From Flavobacterium psychrophilum (lineage in GTDB: Bacteria > Bacteroidota > Bacteroidia > Flavobacteriales > Flavobacteriaceae), in NCBI GenBank assembly GCA_020720185.1, contig DYPB01000012.1, positions 22,873 to 34,159 on the forward strand: a stretch of DNA of 11,287 nt, in the 5' to 3' direction. The first letter of the stretch is position 1. Each line of letters begins with the position of its first letter. The position numbers and the translations under genes are program-made. The notes below the pieces were generated by a model that searched no databases, was not told the origin of the DNA, and saw only the letters and a list, made by a program, of their open reading frames with translations. Positions 1 through 7,283 of the stretch are shown one piece after another.

Positions 1-264
1 TCTGAAATTCACTGGAAAGGAATATCTTCCAAAAGAAAGCACTTTGAATTGATTGAACTTTTATTAAAACAAGAACCCTTAATAAAGCTTGATATTGAAA
101 GAGTTAGGAGAGTTTATAATCCAGACGAAATATTAAAAATCATAAATACTATTGATGTCAATCTCCCAAATGAATTATCAAATTTTAAATTGTCCGAAGA
201 CAGAAAAAAATTGATGTATAAATTGGTAACTTTGCGAATTGAAAAACTAATAACATTTTTATGA
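1..264 (+). CDS. 3' end of an unrecognised protein, cut by the window edge
   Basis: The frame is open from base 1 (SEIHWKGISSKRKHFELIE...) to a TGA at 262-264, so the 87 visible residues are a C-terminus. The TTG at 49 need not be the start. The visible part is charged, probably helical, soluble, and has no membrane segment. The EIHWKGISSKR stretch is loosely reminiscent of the ElKW motif near the N-terminus of DUF3800 proteins. However, only about 75 residues follow it, which is short for that family, so I do not assign it. The stop overlaps the next start as ATGA (261-264), a normal sign of translational coupling, so it probably forms an operon with the HIRAN-domain gene and works with it. 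Function unknown. Confidence 0.7.
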   Translation, partial: SEIHWKGISSKRKHFELIELLLKQEPLIKLDIERVRRVYNPDEILKIINTIDVNLPNELSNFKLSEDRKKLMYKLVTLRIEKLITFL

Positions 265-917
265 AAACAATAGGAAACATACACCTTATCTGGCGTCCAG
301 GTAAAGGAAGTAACAGAATTTCTGTTGGCACAATTAAAAAAAGTGCCACGGAAGCAACTCGTTTTGTTTATAATAGAAAAGGTGTTGCAGCCGCAAAGAA
401 GTTAGGTTTTATTCATTATGAAGGTTTTCCAAATACCGAAATAGAATATTCAGAAAATGTAATTGAAATTTTTGGGCAACGATTAATGAGAACCGAAAGA
501 TCTGATTTAAAAGATTTTTATGATTTTTGGAATGTCGATTTAGATAAAAAGGACGATAAATATTATATGTTGGCTTTCACTCAAGGCTTATTGCCAACAG
601 ATAGTTTTGAGTTTTTAGCAGACTTTAATCCAAAAAAAGGATTGACTTTTGTTACTGAAATTACAGGTTTGACAGAAGCAAAATTAGATTTTGATTTGGT
701 TAAAATTGGAGATGTTTTAAACTATAAATTAGAACCTGAAAACCGTTTCGATAAAAACGCCGTTAAAGTTTTTAATGGGAATAATTATTTAGGACATATT
801 AAATTAATTCATTGTAATGTATTTCATAAAACTAATAAACAATTCGATTTAACTGTTCAAGAAGTAGAAAAAAACGGGATTTTGAAAAGAATTTTTGTTA
901 AAGTTACAATCTTATAA
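261..917 (+). CDS. HIRAN-domain protein with a conserved N-terminal module
   Basis: This is a 218-residue soluble protein without a signal peptide. Residues about 127-215 look like a HIRAN domain: the core GDVLNYKLEPENRFDKNAVKVF followed by LGHIK matches the pattern of the family. In HLTF and related remodellers this domain binds DNA ends or single-stranded 3' termini. Bacterial stand-alone HIRAN proteins are poorly characterised and often lie in accessory DNA. Residues 1-122 form a second module with motifs GSNRISVGTI, GFIHYEGFP, FGQRL, ERSDLKDFYDFW and TQGLLPTDSFEFLADF. The layout (VG...F.Y...FP...F..RL...R.D...LPTD) recalls the N-terminal subdomain of HipA-type proteins, but that is inference and no kinase domain is present. 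It starts at 261 inside the stop of the gene before it and ends 28 bp before glyS. The HIRAN call is fairly secure; the biological role is not. Confidence 0.8.
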   Translation: MKTIGNIHLIWRPGKGSNRISVGTIKKSATEATRFVYNRKGVAAAKKLGFIHYEGFPNTEIEYSENVIEIFGQRLMRTERSDLKDFYDFWNVDLDKKDDKYYMLAFTQGLLPTDSFEFLADFNPKKGLTFVTEITGLTEAKLDFDLVKIGDVLNYKLEPENRFDKNAVKVFNGNNYLGHIKLIHCNVFHKTNKQFDLTVQEVEKNGILKRIFVKVTIL

Positions 918-945
918 TATCTTAAATAAACAATAAAAAAACATC

Positions 946-2484
946 ATGAAACCAGAAGATTTATTTAAAAATGTTATTTCGCATGCCAAAGAGTATGGTT
1001 ATATATTTCCATCATCCGAAATTTATGACGGATTAAGTGCCGTTTATGATTATGCTCAAAACGGTGTGGAACTTAAAAAAAACATCAGAGAATATTGGTG
1101 GAAAGCTATGGTGCAAATGCACGAAAACATTGTTGGGCTTGATGCCGCAATATTAATGCACCCAACAACTTGGAAAGCTTCTGGACATGTTGATGCTTTT
1201 AACGACCCATTAATTGATAATAAAGACAGTAAAAAACGCTATCGTGCTGATGTTTTGATTGAAGATTATGCCGAGAAATTAAATCAAAAAGCCGAAAAGG
1301 AAATTGAAAAAGCAGCGGTTCGTTTTGGAGATACTTTTAATCGTGACGAATTTGTTTCAACAAATACTCGAGTGATGGAATATTTGTCTAAAAAGAACGA
1401 AATTTTAGTTCGAATGGCAAAATCTTTGGAAACAGAAAACCTTGAAGATGTAAAAGTCTTAATCGAAGAATTAGAAATTGCTTGTCCAGAAAGCGGTTCA
1501 AGAAATTGGACCGAAGTGAAGCAATTTAACCTAATGTTTGGTACAAAATTAGGAGCATCAGCAGATACGGCAATGGATTTATATTTGAGACCAGAAACGG
1601 CACAAGGTATTTTTGTAAACTTTTTAAATGTTCAAAAATCAGGTCGGATGAAAATTCCTTTTGGTATTGCACAAACAGGTAAAGCATTTAGAAATGAAAT
1701 AGTTGCCCGTCAATTTATTTTCCGTATGCGTGAGTTTGAACAAATGGAAATGCAGTTTTTTGTAAAACCAGGAGAAGAAATGAAGTGGTATGATTATTGG
1801 AAAACGACTCGACTAAACTGGCATTTATCACTTGGTTTAGGCAAACAAAATTACCGTTTTCATGATCACGAAAAATTAGCTCATTATGCCAATGCAGCTG
1901 CCGATATTGAATTTAATTTTCCGTTTGGGTTCAAAGAATTAGAAGGAATACATTCCCGTACCGACTTTGATTTGAAAGCCCATGAACAATTTTCGGGTAA
2001 AAAATTACAATATTTTGATACCGAAACCAATGCCAATTATACGCCCTATGTAGTAGAAACTTCGGTTGGATTAGACCGAATGTTTTTAGCAGTTTTTTCT
2101 AATTCGTTAAAAGAAGAAATACTTGAAGATGGCTCAACAAGAACTGTTTTAAAGTTACCATCGGTTTTAGCACCAACAAAAGCAGCCGTTTTACCATTAG
2201 TAAAAAAAGACGGCTTGCCAGAAATTGCCCGACAAATAATAAATGATTTAAAATGGGATTTTACCGTAACCTACGATGAAAAAGATGCCGTTGGCAGACG
2301 ATATAGAAGACAAGACGCATTAGGAACACCTTTTTGCATTACCATTGATCATCAAACCATTGAAGATAAGACAGTTACAATACGCCATAGAGATTCTATG
2401 AAACAGGATAGAGTTTCTATTTCTGAATTAAAAGAGATTATAGAAAATGAAGTTTCTATAAAAAACTGGCTGATGAAGATGTAA
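946..2484 (+). CDS. glyS: glycyl-tRNA synthetase (single-chain, class II, alpha2 type)
   Basis: Charges tRNA-Gly with glycine using ATP in the cytoplasm (EC 6.1.1.14). The 512-residue length and the motifs fit the dimeric GlyRS of Bacteroidota, archaea and eukaryotes rather than the alpha2beta2 enzyme of E. coli. The N-terminus (EDLFKNVISHAKEYGYIFPSSEI) and the stretch through GHVDAF (80-85) are typical. RPETAQGIFVNF (215-226) is the family signature. Motif 2 lies at about 249-272 (FRNEI...FRMREFEQMEMQFF) and motif 3 at about 371-383 (ETSVGLDRMFLAV), with the ATP-binding Arg at 378. Residues about 405-505 are the HGTP-type anticodon-binding domain. The helical insertion at about 100-178 is normal in this group. 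No key residue is missing. No TAnnTTTG box lies in the 28-bp gap upstream, so its promoter is probably inside or ahead of the HIRAN gene. A strong hairpin follows. Confidence 0.97.
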   Translation: MKPEDLFKNVISHAKEYGYIFPSSEIYDGLSAVYDYAQNGVELKKNIREYWWKAMVQMHENIVGLDAAILMHPTTWKASGHVDAFNDPLIDNKDSKKRYRADVLIEDYAEKLNQKAEKEIEKAAVRFGDTFNRDEFVSTNTRVMEYLSKKNEILVRMAKSLETENLEDVKVLIEELEIACPESGSRNWTEVKQFNLMFGTKLGASADTAMDLYLRPETAQGIFVNFLNVQKSGRMKIPFGIAQTGKAFRNEIVARQFIFRMREFEQMEMQFFVKPGEEMKWYDYWKTTRLNWHLSLGLGKQNYRFHDHEKLAHYANAAADIEFNFPFGFKELEGIHSRTDFDLKAHEQFSGKKLQYFDTETNANYTPYVVETSVGLDRMFLAVFSNSLKEEILEDGSTRTVLKLPSVLAPTKAAVLPLVKKDGLPEIARQIINDLKWDFTVTYDEKDAVGRRYRRQDALGTPFCITIDHQTIEDKTVTIRHRDSMKQDRVSISELKEIIENEVSIKNWLMKM

Positions 2485-2500
2485 ACCCAATTATACTATA

Positions 2501-2538
2501 AAATAGCCTAAAAACAACTTCGCATTTTTAGGCTATTT
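2501..2538 (+). terminator. intrinsic terminator hairpin after glyS, possibly bidirectional
   Basis: A perfect 14-bp inverted repeat: AAATAGCCTAAAAA at 2501-2514 pairs with TTTTTAGGCTATTT at 2525-2538 around a 10-base loop (CAACTTCGCA). It begins 16 bp after the glyS stop. The A-rich left arm and T-rich right arm make it symmetric, so it could also stop transcription of the minus-strand gene that ends at 2699, although that is 160 bp away. There is no separate long T run after the stem; the Ts lie in the stem itself. Confidence 0.85.
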
Positions 2539-2698
2539 ATAAGTTCATTTGCTATTGTTTTCTGAAACAATTATAAATTGGAATAAACCACAAATCCTAC
2601 GATTTGATATAAATGAAATGGTTTTTCGTTAGATATTTCAAATAAATATGAGTGATTTTTTGTGTATTGATTTCCCGATATAAAGTTTCAATAAAAGA

Positions 2699-3259
2699 TT
2701 AGAACCGATAGCCAACAGACAAGTCTCCTTTGAAAAAATCCCTACGATTATTGGTTAACTCATTTTTATAGCTTCCTCTGCCGTAGCCAAGTAACCATTC
2801 AAAAACAAAACCTTTTTTATTAACCCATTTTTTTCCTACTCCAAATCCTATCAGAAAATCAGCATAATCTTTTTCCTTTCTTAAAGAACTTATCTCTAAA
2901 AATGTTCTATCAGTACCTGAAACTAAACCCACAAATCCTTCAACAAAGAACCCGTGTGCTTCATATTCTTTAGTTTCTGAAAAATAAAACCGATAGTATG
3001 GTGTTAGCATAAAATTTATTTTTAAATTGTCACTAATCTCATTGTTGTAAACGGTGAGTGTTGCTCCAAATCCAGAATATTTATCCAATATTCTTTCATA
3101 ATTTGCATTCAAATGAAAATTTAGTGCGTGAATTGTTCCAATTCTGAATTCATTAACTCCTTTAGAGTCTTTGTCAAAGGTTTTTTCCTTAGTTGCCTCT
3201 TGAGCAAAAAATGTTGTTGTTGTAATAGTAAACAAAAGAATAATTTTAATTGTCTTCAT
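2699..3259 (-). CDS. small exported outer-membrane beta-barrel-like protein
   Basis: 186 residues from the ATG at 3259-3257. The N-terminus MKTIKIILLFTITTTTFFAQ is a signal peptide with likely cleavage near FFA-Q. The mature part alternates aromatic and small residues in strand-like blocks: FRIGTIHALNFHLNANYER, LTPYYRFYFS, GFFVEGFVGLVSG, FLIGFGVGKKWV and FVFEWLLGYGRGSY. It ends in GDLSVGYRF, and a terminal Phe is the usual recognition signal for outer-membrane barrel insertion. Its size fits an 8-stranded barrel of the kind common in Bacteroidota (DUF3575-like or OmpW-like); I cannot name the family firmly. The frame runs upstream to 3370, but that extension (MSHFFQLCPIF...) reads through a promoter and a repeat array and would bury the signal peptide, so I reject it. 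It is monocistronic and separated by 266 bp from the DUF5686 gene. Confidence 0.75.
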   Translation of the reverse strand: MKTIKIILLFTITTTTFFAQEATKEKTFDKDSKGVNEFRIGTIHALNFHLNANYERILDKYSGFGATLTVYNNEISDNLKINFMLTPYYRFYFSETKEYEAHGFFVEGFVGLVSGTDRTFLEISSLRKEKDYADFLIGFGVGKKWVNKKGFVFEWLLGYGRGSYKNELTNNRRDFFKGDLSVGYRF

Positions 3260-3286
3260 AATTTTTATTTTTTTAACATTATGGGG

Positions 3287-3294
3287 CAAAGGTA
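3287..3294 (-). promoter_or_regulatory. promoter -7 box TACCTTTG of the barrel-protein gene
   Basis: The minus strand reads TACCTTTG, an exact match to the Bacteroidota primary sigma -7 consensus TAnnTTTG, 27 bp before the ATG at 3259. No TTG lies at the usual -33 spacing. That region is instead occupied by the nearest arm of the inverted repeat at 3311-3373, which suggests a regulator-dependent promoter. Confidence 0.6.
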
Positions 3295-3310
3295 AGTTAG
3301 AAAAGAAAAT

Positions 3311-3373
3311 AAAGTGTCCCATTTTTTGCCAAAAGGGAAAAATGGGACAAAGTTGGAAAAAATGGGACACTTT
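3311..3373. repeat. 17-bp inverted repeat with an internal third copy (TGTCCC/GGGACA array)
   Basis: AAAGTGTCCCATTTTTT (3311-3327) is repeated exactly in reverse complement at 3357-3373. A third copy, AAAAATGGGACA, lies between them at 3338-3349 in the same orientation as the right arm. The GGGAC cores of the two direct copies are 20 bp apart (3344 and 3364), about two helical turns. The array sits just upstream of the -7 box, at roughly -30 to -92 from the inferred start of the 2699-3259 gene. It could be an operator with several half-sites or, if transcribed, a hairpin. Confidence 0.8.
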
Positions 3374-3525
3374 TTATTTCTGGTTTTACTGCTGGAAACT
3401 TGCTAATGTGGTTAAAAAATAATTTGTAAACTCTTGATTTTAAATTAATAACATTTTTTTATTTGATAAAAAAACAGTTTTACAGATGCTTTTTTATTTT
3501 CAATACTCAAGGAAAAAATTTTGGG

Positions 3526-6006
3526 TTAAATTCCAAGATCTAAAATAAAACTTAATTTTATTGATAAATTGTCTTGTAAACTGGGTAGTTTATTGGCACC
3601 ATATCTATAAAAACAGTTTAGTCCAAATCCTTTCCAGATTTTATTTATTTCGACACCGCTTTCAAAAAAACCTTTATCTAGTATCTTATAATTAAACCCA
3701 AAATGACGCTCTGGATTTTCCATAGTTCCAAAAGCCATACGGGTTGCTACAACAATTTCGGGGTTTAATTTATATCCTATTTTTATTTTATTAAACGAAT
3801 ATTTTGTTTGAAAAGAGGCAAATTTACTTGAAAAAAATTCGTTATAAAACATCGTTTCAAAACTGTTGTCGCCAGCAATGGCAATATAATCAACTGACTT
3901 TTCAATCGGTAAATTGTTTGGTGAAATAGAATATAAATGGGTTATTGGAGTCTGACCATTTGCAATACCTGATTGTAAAACAAAAGATAATTTGTGTCCT
4001 GATATAAATGGAATTTGGTGATTTATTCTGAAATCTATTTTTGAGAAATTAAAGTTACTTCCTATAACCCTAGAGAATGATTTTGAGTATTGAATGGCAA
4101 TTTTCGGAAATCTTTTTTCTATTTCAAGTCGTCCTGTTGGGGTTTGCATATAATTGCTAAAAGGACTCCATTGTAAAGAAAATTGTGTCATTGTTACATT
4201 AAAATTGGAATAAAGATTGTTGTTTGCCACAAATGAATAATCAAAAAGTGGTTTTATCAAACTACGAGAAATTCCTGCATAAAATTCTGTTTTTGGTACA
4301 ATTTTACTTGTTAAAAATATCGAAACGGCTTTGTTGTCATAAAAAGTAGAAATATTTATCGGACGGGAATCATAAAATTTATAACTATTGTCATCAACTG
4401 CAAAATGAGTGCTTGCAATTTCGGCATTATCATCTGTATATGAAATATTTATCCAAGAGTTTGTTTCTTTTTCTAATAAATATGCGGGGGTAATATTATA
4501 TTTAATTCTTTTGTCTTTTAGTCCATAAGCACCATAAAAACTGATTTTGTATTTTTCTGACAATTTATTGTTAGTAGAACAACCCAACCCGAACCTAAAT
4601 CCTTCAAAATTATTATATTTTATAAGGCTTCTCATATCAATATCAATAAAATTCACAGGATAAAATCCATTAATTATTTTTCTGCCGATATATAATTTTT
4701 GTTCAACATTTCTAGCAATTGACAAACTATCTAGATTAGAATAAGTGTTTATTTTTCGATTATCAGTACTGTCTTTTTTGAAATCTTGCCAATAAGAATC
4801 GGGCTTAAAAAGACTATTTTCTGGCACTTCTATTTTGATGTATCGATTTTTAAAAACACTGTTTTTGTTTATTTCAATTTCATAAGGGGTTGATTCTAAT
4901 GTTAGATAAACATTGTCTGAGGCATCAATTTTTAATCTTTCGGCAATATTGGAATTAAATTTTATAGTTCCGCCAAAAAGGTTCAAATCGGATGAATTTG
5001 AACCTTTTACGACTGTAATTTTTCGTTTTTTTGGAAACCAAATATTTTCATTTTTTAGATAATTGTAAGTAAATCGAGCTTCGATATTAGCAATACCATA
5101 AATCCGATAAAAGGCTTTTGCAATACCAAAATTTTTAGCATCAACAAATAAAAGTCCTCTCATATTATTGATATTTAGTTTTTTAGGCTGAAAATATATC
5201 TGATAAACTTTTCTTCCATCAATAATTATTGAATCCATTAATTTGAAAACAAATAATTTTCGTCCATAATTTGAAATGGGATTTTGAACAGAAATACCTA
5301 ATATTTTTATTTGATTATCATAAATTGAGTAAGACACTAAATTTAATCCTAAATATTCATACAAAGGTTTTTTAAACCCAGCCATTGTGCTTGCTAAAAC
5401 GGTTTCTTTATTTCCTAAATCATTGTGCTGAAATAAATTAACTTTTTCGGTTTGATACAAATGTTGTTTCTGAACCAACTTTTTAAACTTATAGTTTGAC
5501 GAGTCTAACTTCGTTTTAGGATAACCAAACCATCTTTTTTTTATAATTGTATCTATCTTTGATGATATAGAATCGGCATTGGCAGAAACCAAAAGATATT
5601 CATAATTTTTATATTGAAAACTTTTTAGAGCTATCTCTGGGTTGGTTTTTGGTTTGTTTTCAATAACTTTTTTAATAACTTTATTTACTTTATAGTCTGA
5701 TAAAATCTGCTCTTTTTTTAAAGAATTATCTTTAATCATTTTTATTAATAAATATTTTTCGGTTGTTTTTAAATAATATTCTTTATCCAAATATCCTTTA
5801 TATGAAAATGTAATAGGTTGTTTATCAATAATTTCGAGACTAAATTTTCCTTCCCAGTCGCTTAAAATTGTTTTATTGTTATAAATTATTTTTGCATAAG
5901 CAATAGGTACAGTTGTATCATAATCAATTACTTGTCCTCTAAAATTAGTTTGACAAAATGCAATATTGCAAAATATTAATAGTATTATAGTTGTGAAGTT
6001 TCTCAT
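3526..6006 (-). CDS. DUF5686 / carboxypeptidase-regulatory-like outer-membrane protein
   Basis: 826 residues from the ATG at 6006-6004; a TTG one codon upstream is the only alternative. Residues 1-19 (MRNFTTIILLIFCNIAFCQ) are a signal peptide. Residues about 21-90 form a carboxypeptidase-regulatory-like (CarboxypepD_reg / CNA-B type) beta domain: FRGQVIDYDTTVPIAYAKI...SDWEGKFSLEI...ITFSYKGY. The remainder matches the DUF5686 pattern seen across Bacteroidota: a soluble region with KVIKKVIENKPKTNPEI, followed by a long C-terminal barrel of alternating strands from about residue 440 to the end (LSIKLSFILDLGI). The family is predicted to sit in the outer membrane and resembles TonB-dependent receptors and BamA-like proteins in layout. 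No TonB box or plug is evident, and its substrate is unknown. Length is usual for the family. It is divergent from the Ppx-like gene with 155 bp between starts. Confidence 0.85.
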   Translation of the reverse strand: MRNFTTIILLIFCNIAFCQTNFRGQVIDYDTTVPIAYAKIIYNNKTILSDWEGKFSLEIIDKQPITFSYKGYLDKEYYLKTTEKYLLIKMIKDNSLKKEQILSDYKVNKVIKKVIENKPKTNPEIALKSFQYKNYEYLLVSANADSISSKIDTIIKKRWFGYPKTKLDSSNYKFKKLVQKQHLYQTEKVNLFQHNDLGNKETVLASTMAGFKKPLYEYLGLNLVSYSIYDNQIKILGISVQNPISNYGRKLFVFKLMDSIIIDGRKVYQIYFQPKKLNINNMRGLLFVDAKNFGIAKAFYRIYGIANIEARFTYNYLKNENIWFPKKRKITVVKGSNSSDLNLFGGTIKFNSNIAERLKIDASDNVYLTLESTPYEIEINKNSVFKNRYIKIEVPENSLFKPDSYWQDFKKDSTDNRKINTYSNLDSLSIARNVEQKLYIGRKIINGFYPVNFIDIDMRSLIKYNNFEGFRFGLGCSTNNKLSEKYKISFYGAYGLKDKRIKYNITPAYLLEKETNSWINISYTDDNAEIASTHFAVDDNSYKFYDSRPINISTFYDNKAVSIFLTSKIVPKTEFYAGISRSLIKPLFDYSFVANNNLYSNFNVTMTQFSLQWSPFSNYMQTPTGRLEIEKRFPKIAIQYSKSFSRVIGSNFNFSKIDFRINHQIPFISGHKLSFVLQSGIANGQTPITHLYSISPNNLPIEKSVDYIAIAGDNSFETMFYNEFFSSKFASFQTKYSFNKIKIGYKLNPEIVVATRMAFGTMENPERHFGFNYKILDKGFFESGVEINKIWKGFGLNCFYRYGANKLPSLQDNLSIKLSFILDLGI

Positions 6007-6028
6007 CAAACTTTAATTATCTTTTTCA

Positions 6029-6036
6029 CAAAAGTA
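6029..6036 (-). promoter_or_regulatory. promoter -7 box TACTTTTG of the DUF5686 gene
   Basis: On the minus strand TACTTTTG matches TAnnTTTG and lies 22 bp before the ATG at 6006. No clear -33 TTG is found at 17-21 bp spacing. It is back to back with the box at 6098-6105 for the divergent gene. Confidence 0.5.
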
Positions 6037-6097
6037 ATAAAAAAGCAATTCATTTAAAGCTGCAAAAAAATTAGTCAAATCATTATTATAAAAAATG

Positions 6098-6105
6098 TAT
6101 CTTTG
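6098..6105 (+). promoter_or_regulatory. promoter -7 box TATCTTTG of the Ppx-like/acyltransferase operon
   Basis: An exact TAnnTTTG match, 56 bp before the ATG at 6162, which leaves a 5' leader of about 50 bases. A convincing -33 TTG is not seen. The two divergent boxes in the 6007-6161 gap would drive the two envelope-related transcription units. Confidence 0.55.
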
Positions 6106-6161
6106 AAACTTGATTTTTGCCGTACTTTTTTAAAACAATTCAAATTAATTATAATCAAATT

Positions 6162-7280
6162 ATGAAATCAAAAACAATAGTAAAGTTTTTTGTAATAATC
6201 TTTCTTTTTCAGTTCTATAATATTTGTAATGCACAAATGATTACCACCGAGTATTCTAAAATTCCAGCAAACACCACCAATGTTTATGCCGGAATTGAGA
6301 TTGCAGCAAAGGCCGTCAAAATTTCAGTACTCGAATTAGTCAAAGCCAATAAAGGTATCTATAATGTAATTAGTTCGTGGAATGAAAACACCAATGTTGG
6401 TGTAGGAATTTCTATAAACGGAAATATAGATGAATCGGATATAGACAATACGGCACAAATTGTTCAAAAAAGTTACCAACGGTTAGTGGGTGAATTTGGT
6501 GTTAGTCCTAAAAATATATTTGTAGTAATTTCATCTGGGGTTGGAGTTGCAAAAAACTCTCGTGATCTTGCGAATTTTGTAGAAACATTAATTCAGAAAA
6601 AACCTAAAATAATTAGTTTTGAAGATGAGGCAAAGTTTTTAATAAAAGGCAGTACGCCTGTAAATAATTATGATAACACTTTGGTTTTTGATATTGGCAG
6701 CGGTAATTCAAAAGGAGGAATTGTAAGCAAATTAGCAGAAAACGGTAGTTATTATTTTATGCCAGTAGGTTTAAATTACGGAACGGTTACACTAACCGAA
6801 AAAATAAAGGCAGCAACTAAAAAAAAAGCTTCAATATATGACTATTTTAATGTTAGCGAACAATATAACGATTCGATTAACGAAATAATATCAGGTATTT
6901 TTGAAAAAAACCCGTTGATGCAAAACAGAAATAGCATCTATTTTTCTGGCGGAACAATTTGGTCTTTTATAACCTTGAGCAAAGAAAAATCGAATGAAAA
7001 ATTTATAGAATTTACACTACAAGATGCTCGAAATTATAGTTTAAATTTATATTCTAATTTTTCTAAATTTGAAAAACTTGCTGCAACAAATAAAGAAATA
7101 GAAACGGTTTTAAAAACCTACTCCCAATTATATTTAATTTCTGGAAACAATATTCTGCTAAAATTTTTAGAAAATATTGAAAATATTAAAGATAAGAAGC
7201 TGTATTTTGTCAATCAGGGTTATGTTTCTTGGTTAAAATCGTATATTTTAGAAACCGTAAACGACAAGCTAAAATATTAG
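6162..7280 (+). CDS. exported Ppx/GppA-like (ASKHA-fold) protein
   Basis: 372 residues from the ATG at 6162. An upstream TTG in frame (6117) would place 15 residues before the signal peptide and is unlikely. MKSKTIVKFFVIIFLFQFYNICNAQ is a clear signal peptide with a CNA-Q cleavage site. The mature part has the landmarks of the Ppx/GppA exopolyphosphatase family: a degenerate phosphate-1 loop (VYAGIEIAAKAVKISVLEL, 41-59), ISFEDEAKFLIKG (151-163) like the family's catalytic-Glu motif with E154/E156, phosphate-2 VFDIGSGNSKGGIV (175-188) with D177, and an adenosine-type motif YFSGGT (260-265). The family normally hydrolyses polyphosphate or pppGpp in the cytoplasm, so export is odd. Glu46 stands where an Asp is usual and the first loop lacks its glycine/serine set, so activity may be altered or lost. 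It ends 3 bp before the acyltransferase start and is very probably co-transcribed with it. The fold call is good; the substrate is unknown. Confidence 0.7.
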   Translation: MKSKTIVKFFVIIFLFQFYNICNAQMITTEYSKIPANTTNVYAGIEIAAKAVKISVLELVKANKGIYNVISSWNENTNVGVGISINGNIDESDIDNTAQIVQKSYQRLVGEFGVSPKNIFVVISSGVGVAKNSRDLANFVETLIQKKPKIISFEDEAKFLIKGSTPVNNYDNTLVFDIGSGNSKGGIVSKLAENGSYYFMPVGLNYGTVTLTEKIKAATKKKASIYDYFNVSEQYNDSINEIISGIFEKNPLMQNRNSIYFSGGTIWSFITLSKEKSNEKFIEFTLQDARNYSLNLYSNFSKFEKLAATNKEIETVLKTYSQLYLISGNNILLKFLENIENIKDKKLYFVNQGYVSWLKSYILETVNDKLKY

Positions 7281-7283
7281 TTG

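Noticed and set aside
2591..2606. Small hairpin CAAATC-CTAC-GATTTG in the 2539-2698 gap
   Set aside because: Only a 6-bp stem, A/T-rich and without a T tract; too weak to call a terminator or an operator.
3260..3370. N-terminal extension of the barrel protein by 37 residues
   Set aside because: It would translate the repeat array and the -7 box and place residues before a good signal peptide; the ATG at 3259 fits better.
3311..3373. Reading the inverted repeat as a terminator for the DUF5686 gene or as a mobile-element end
   Set aside because: It is about 150 bp beyond the DUF5686 stop and directly upstream of another promoter. No transposase, target duplication or second end is visible.
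6117..6161. N-terminal extension of the Ppx-like protein from a TTG
   Set aside because: It would hide the signal peptide behind 15 residues and begins only 12 bp after the -7 box; the ATG at 6162 is preferred.
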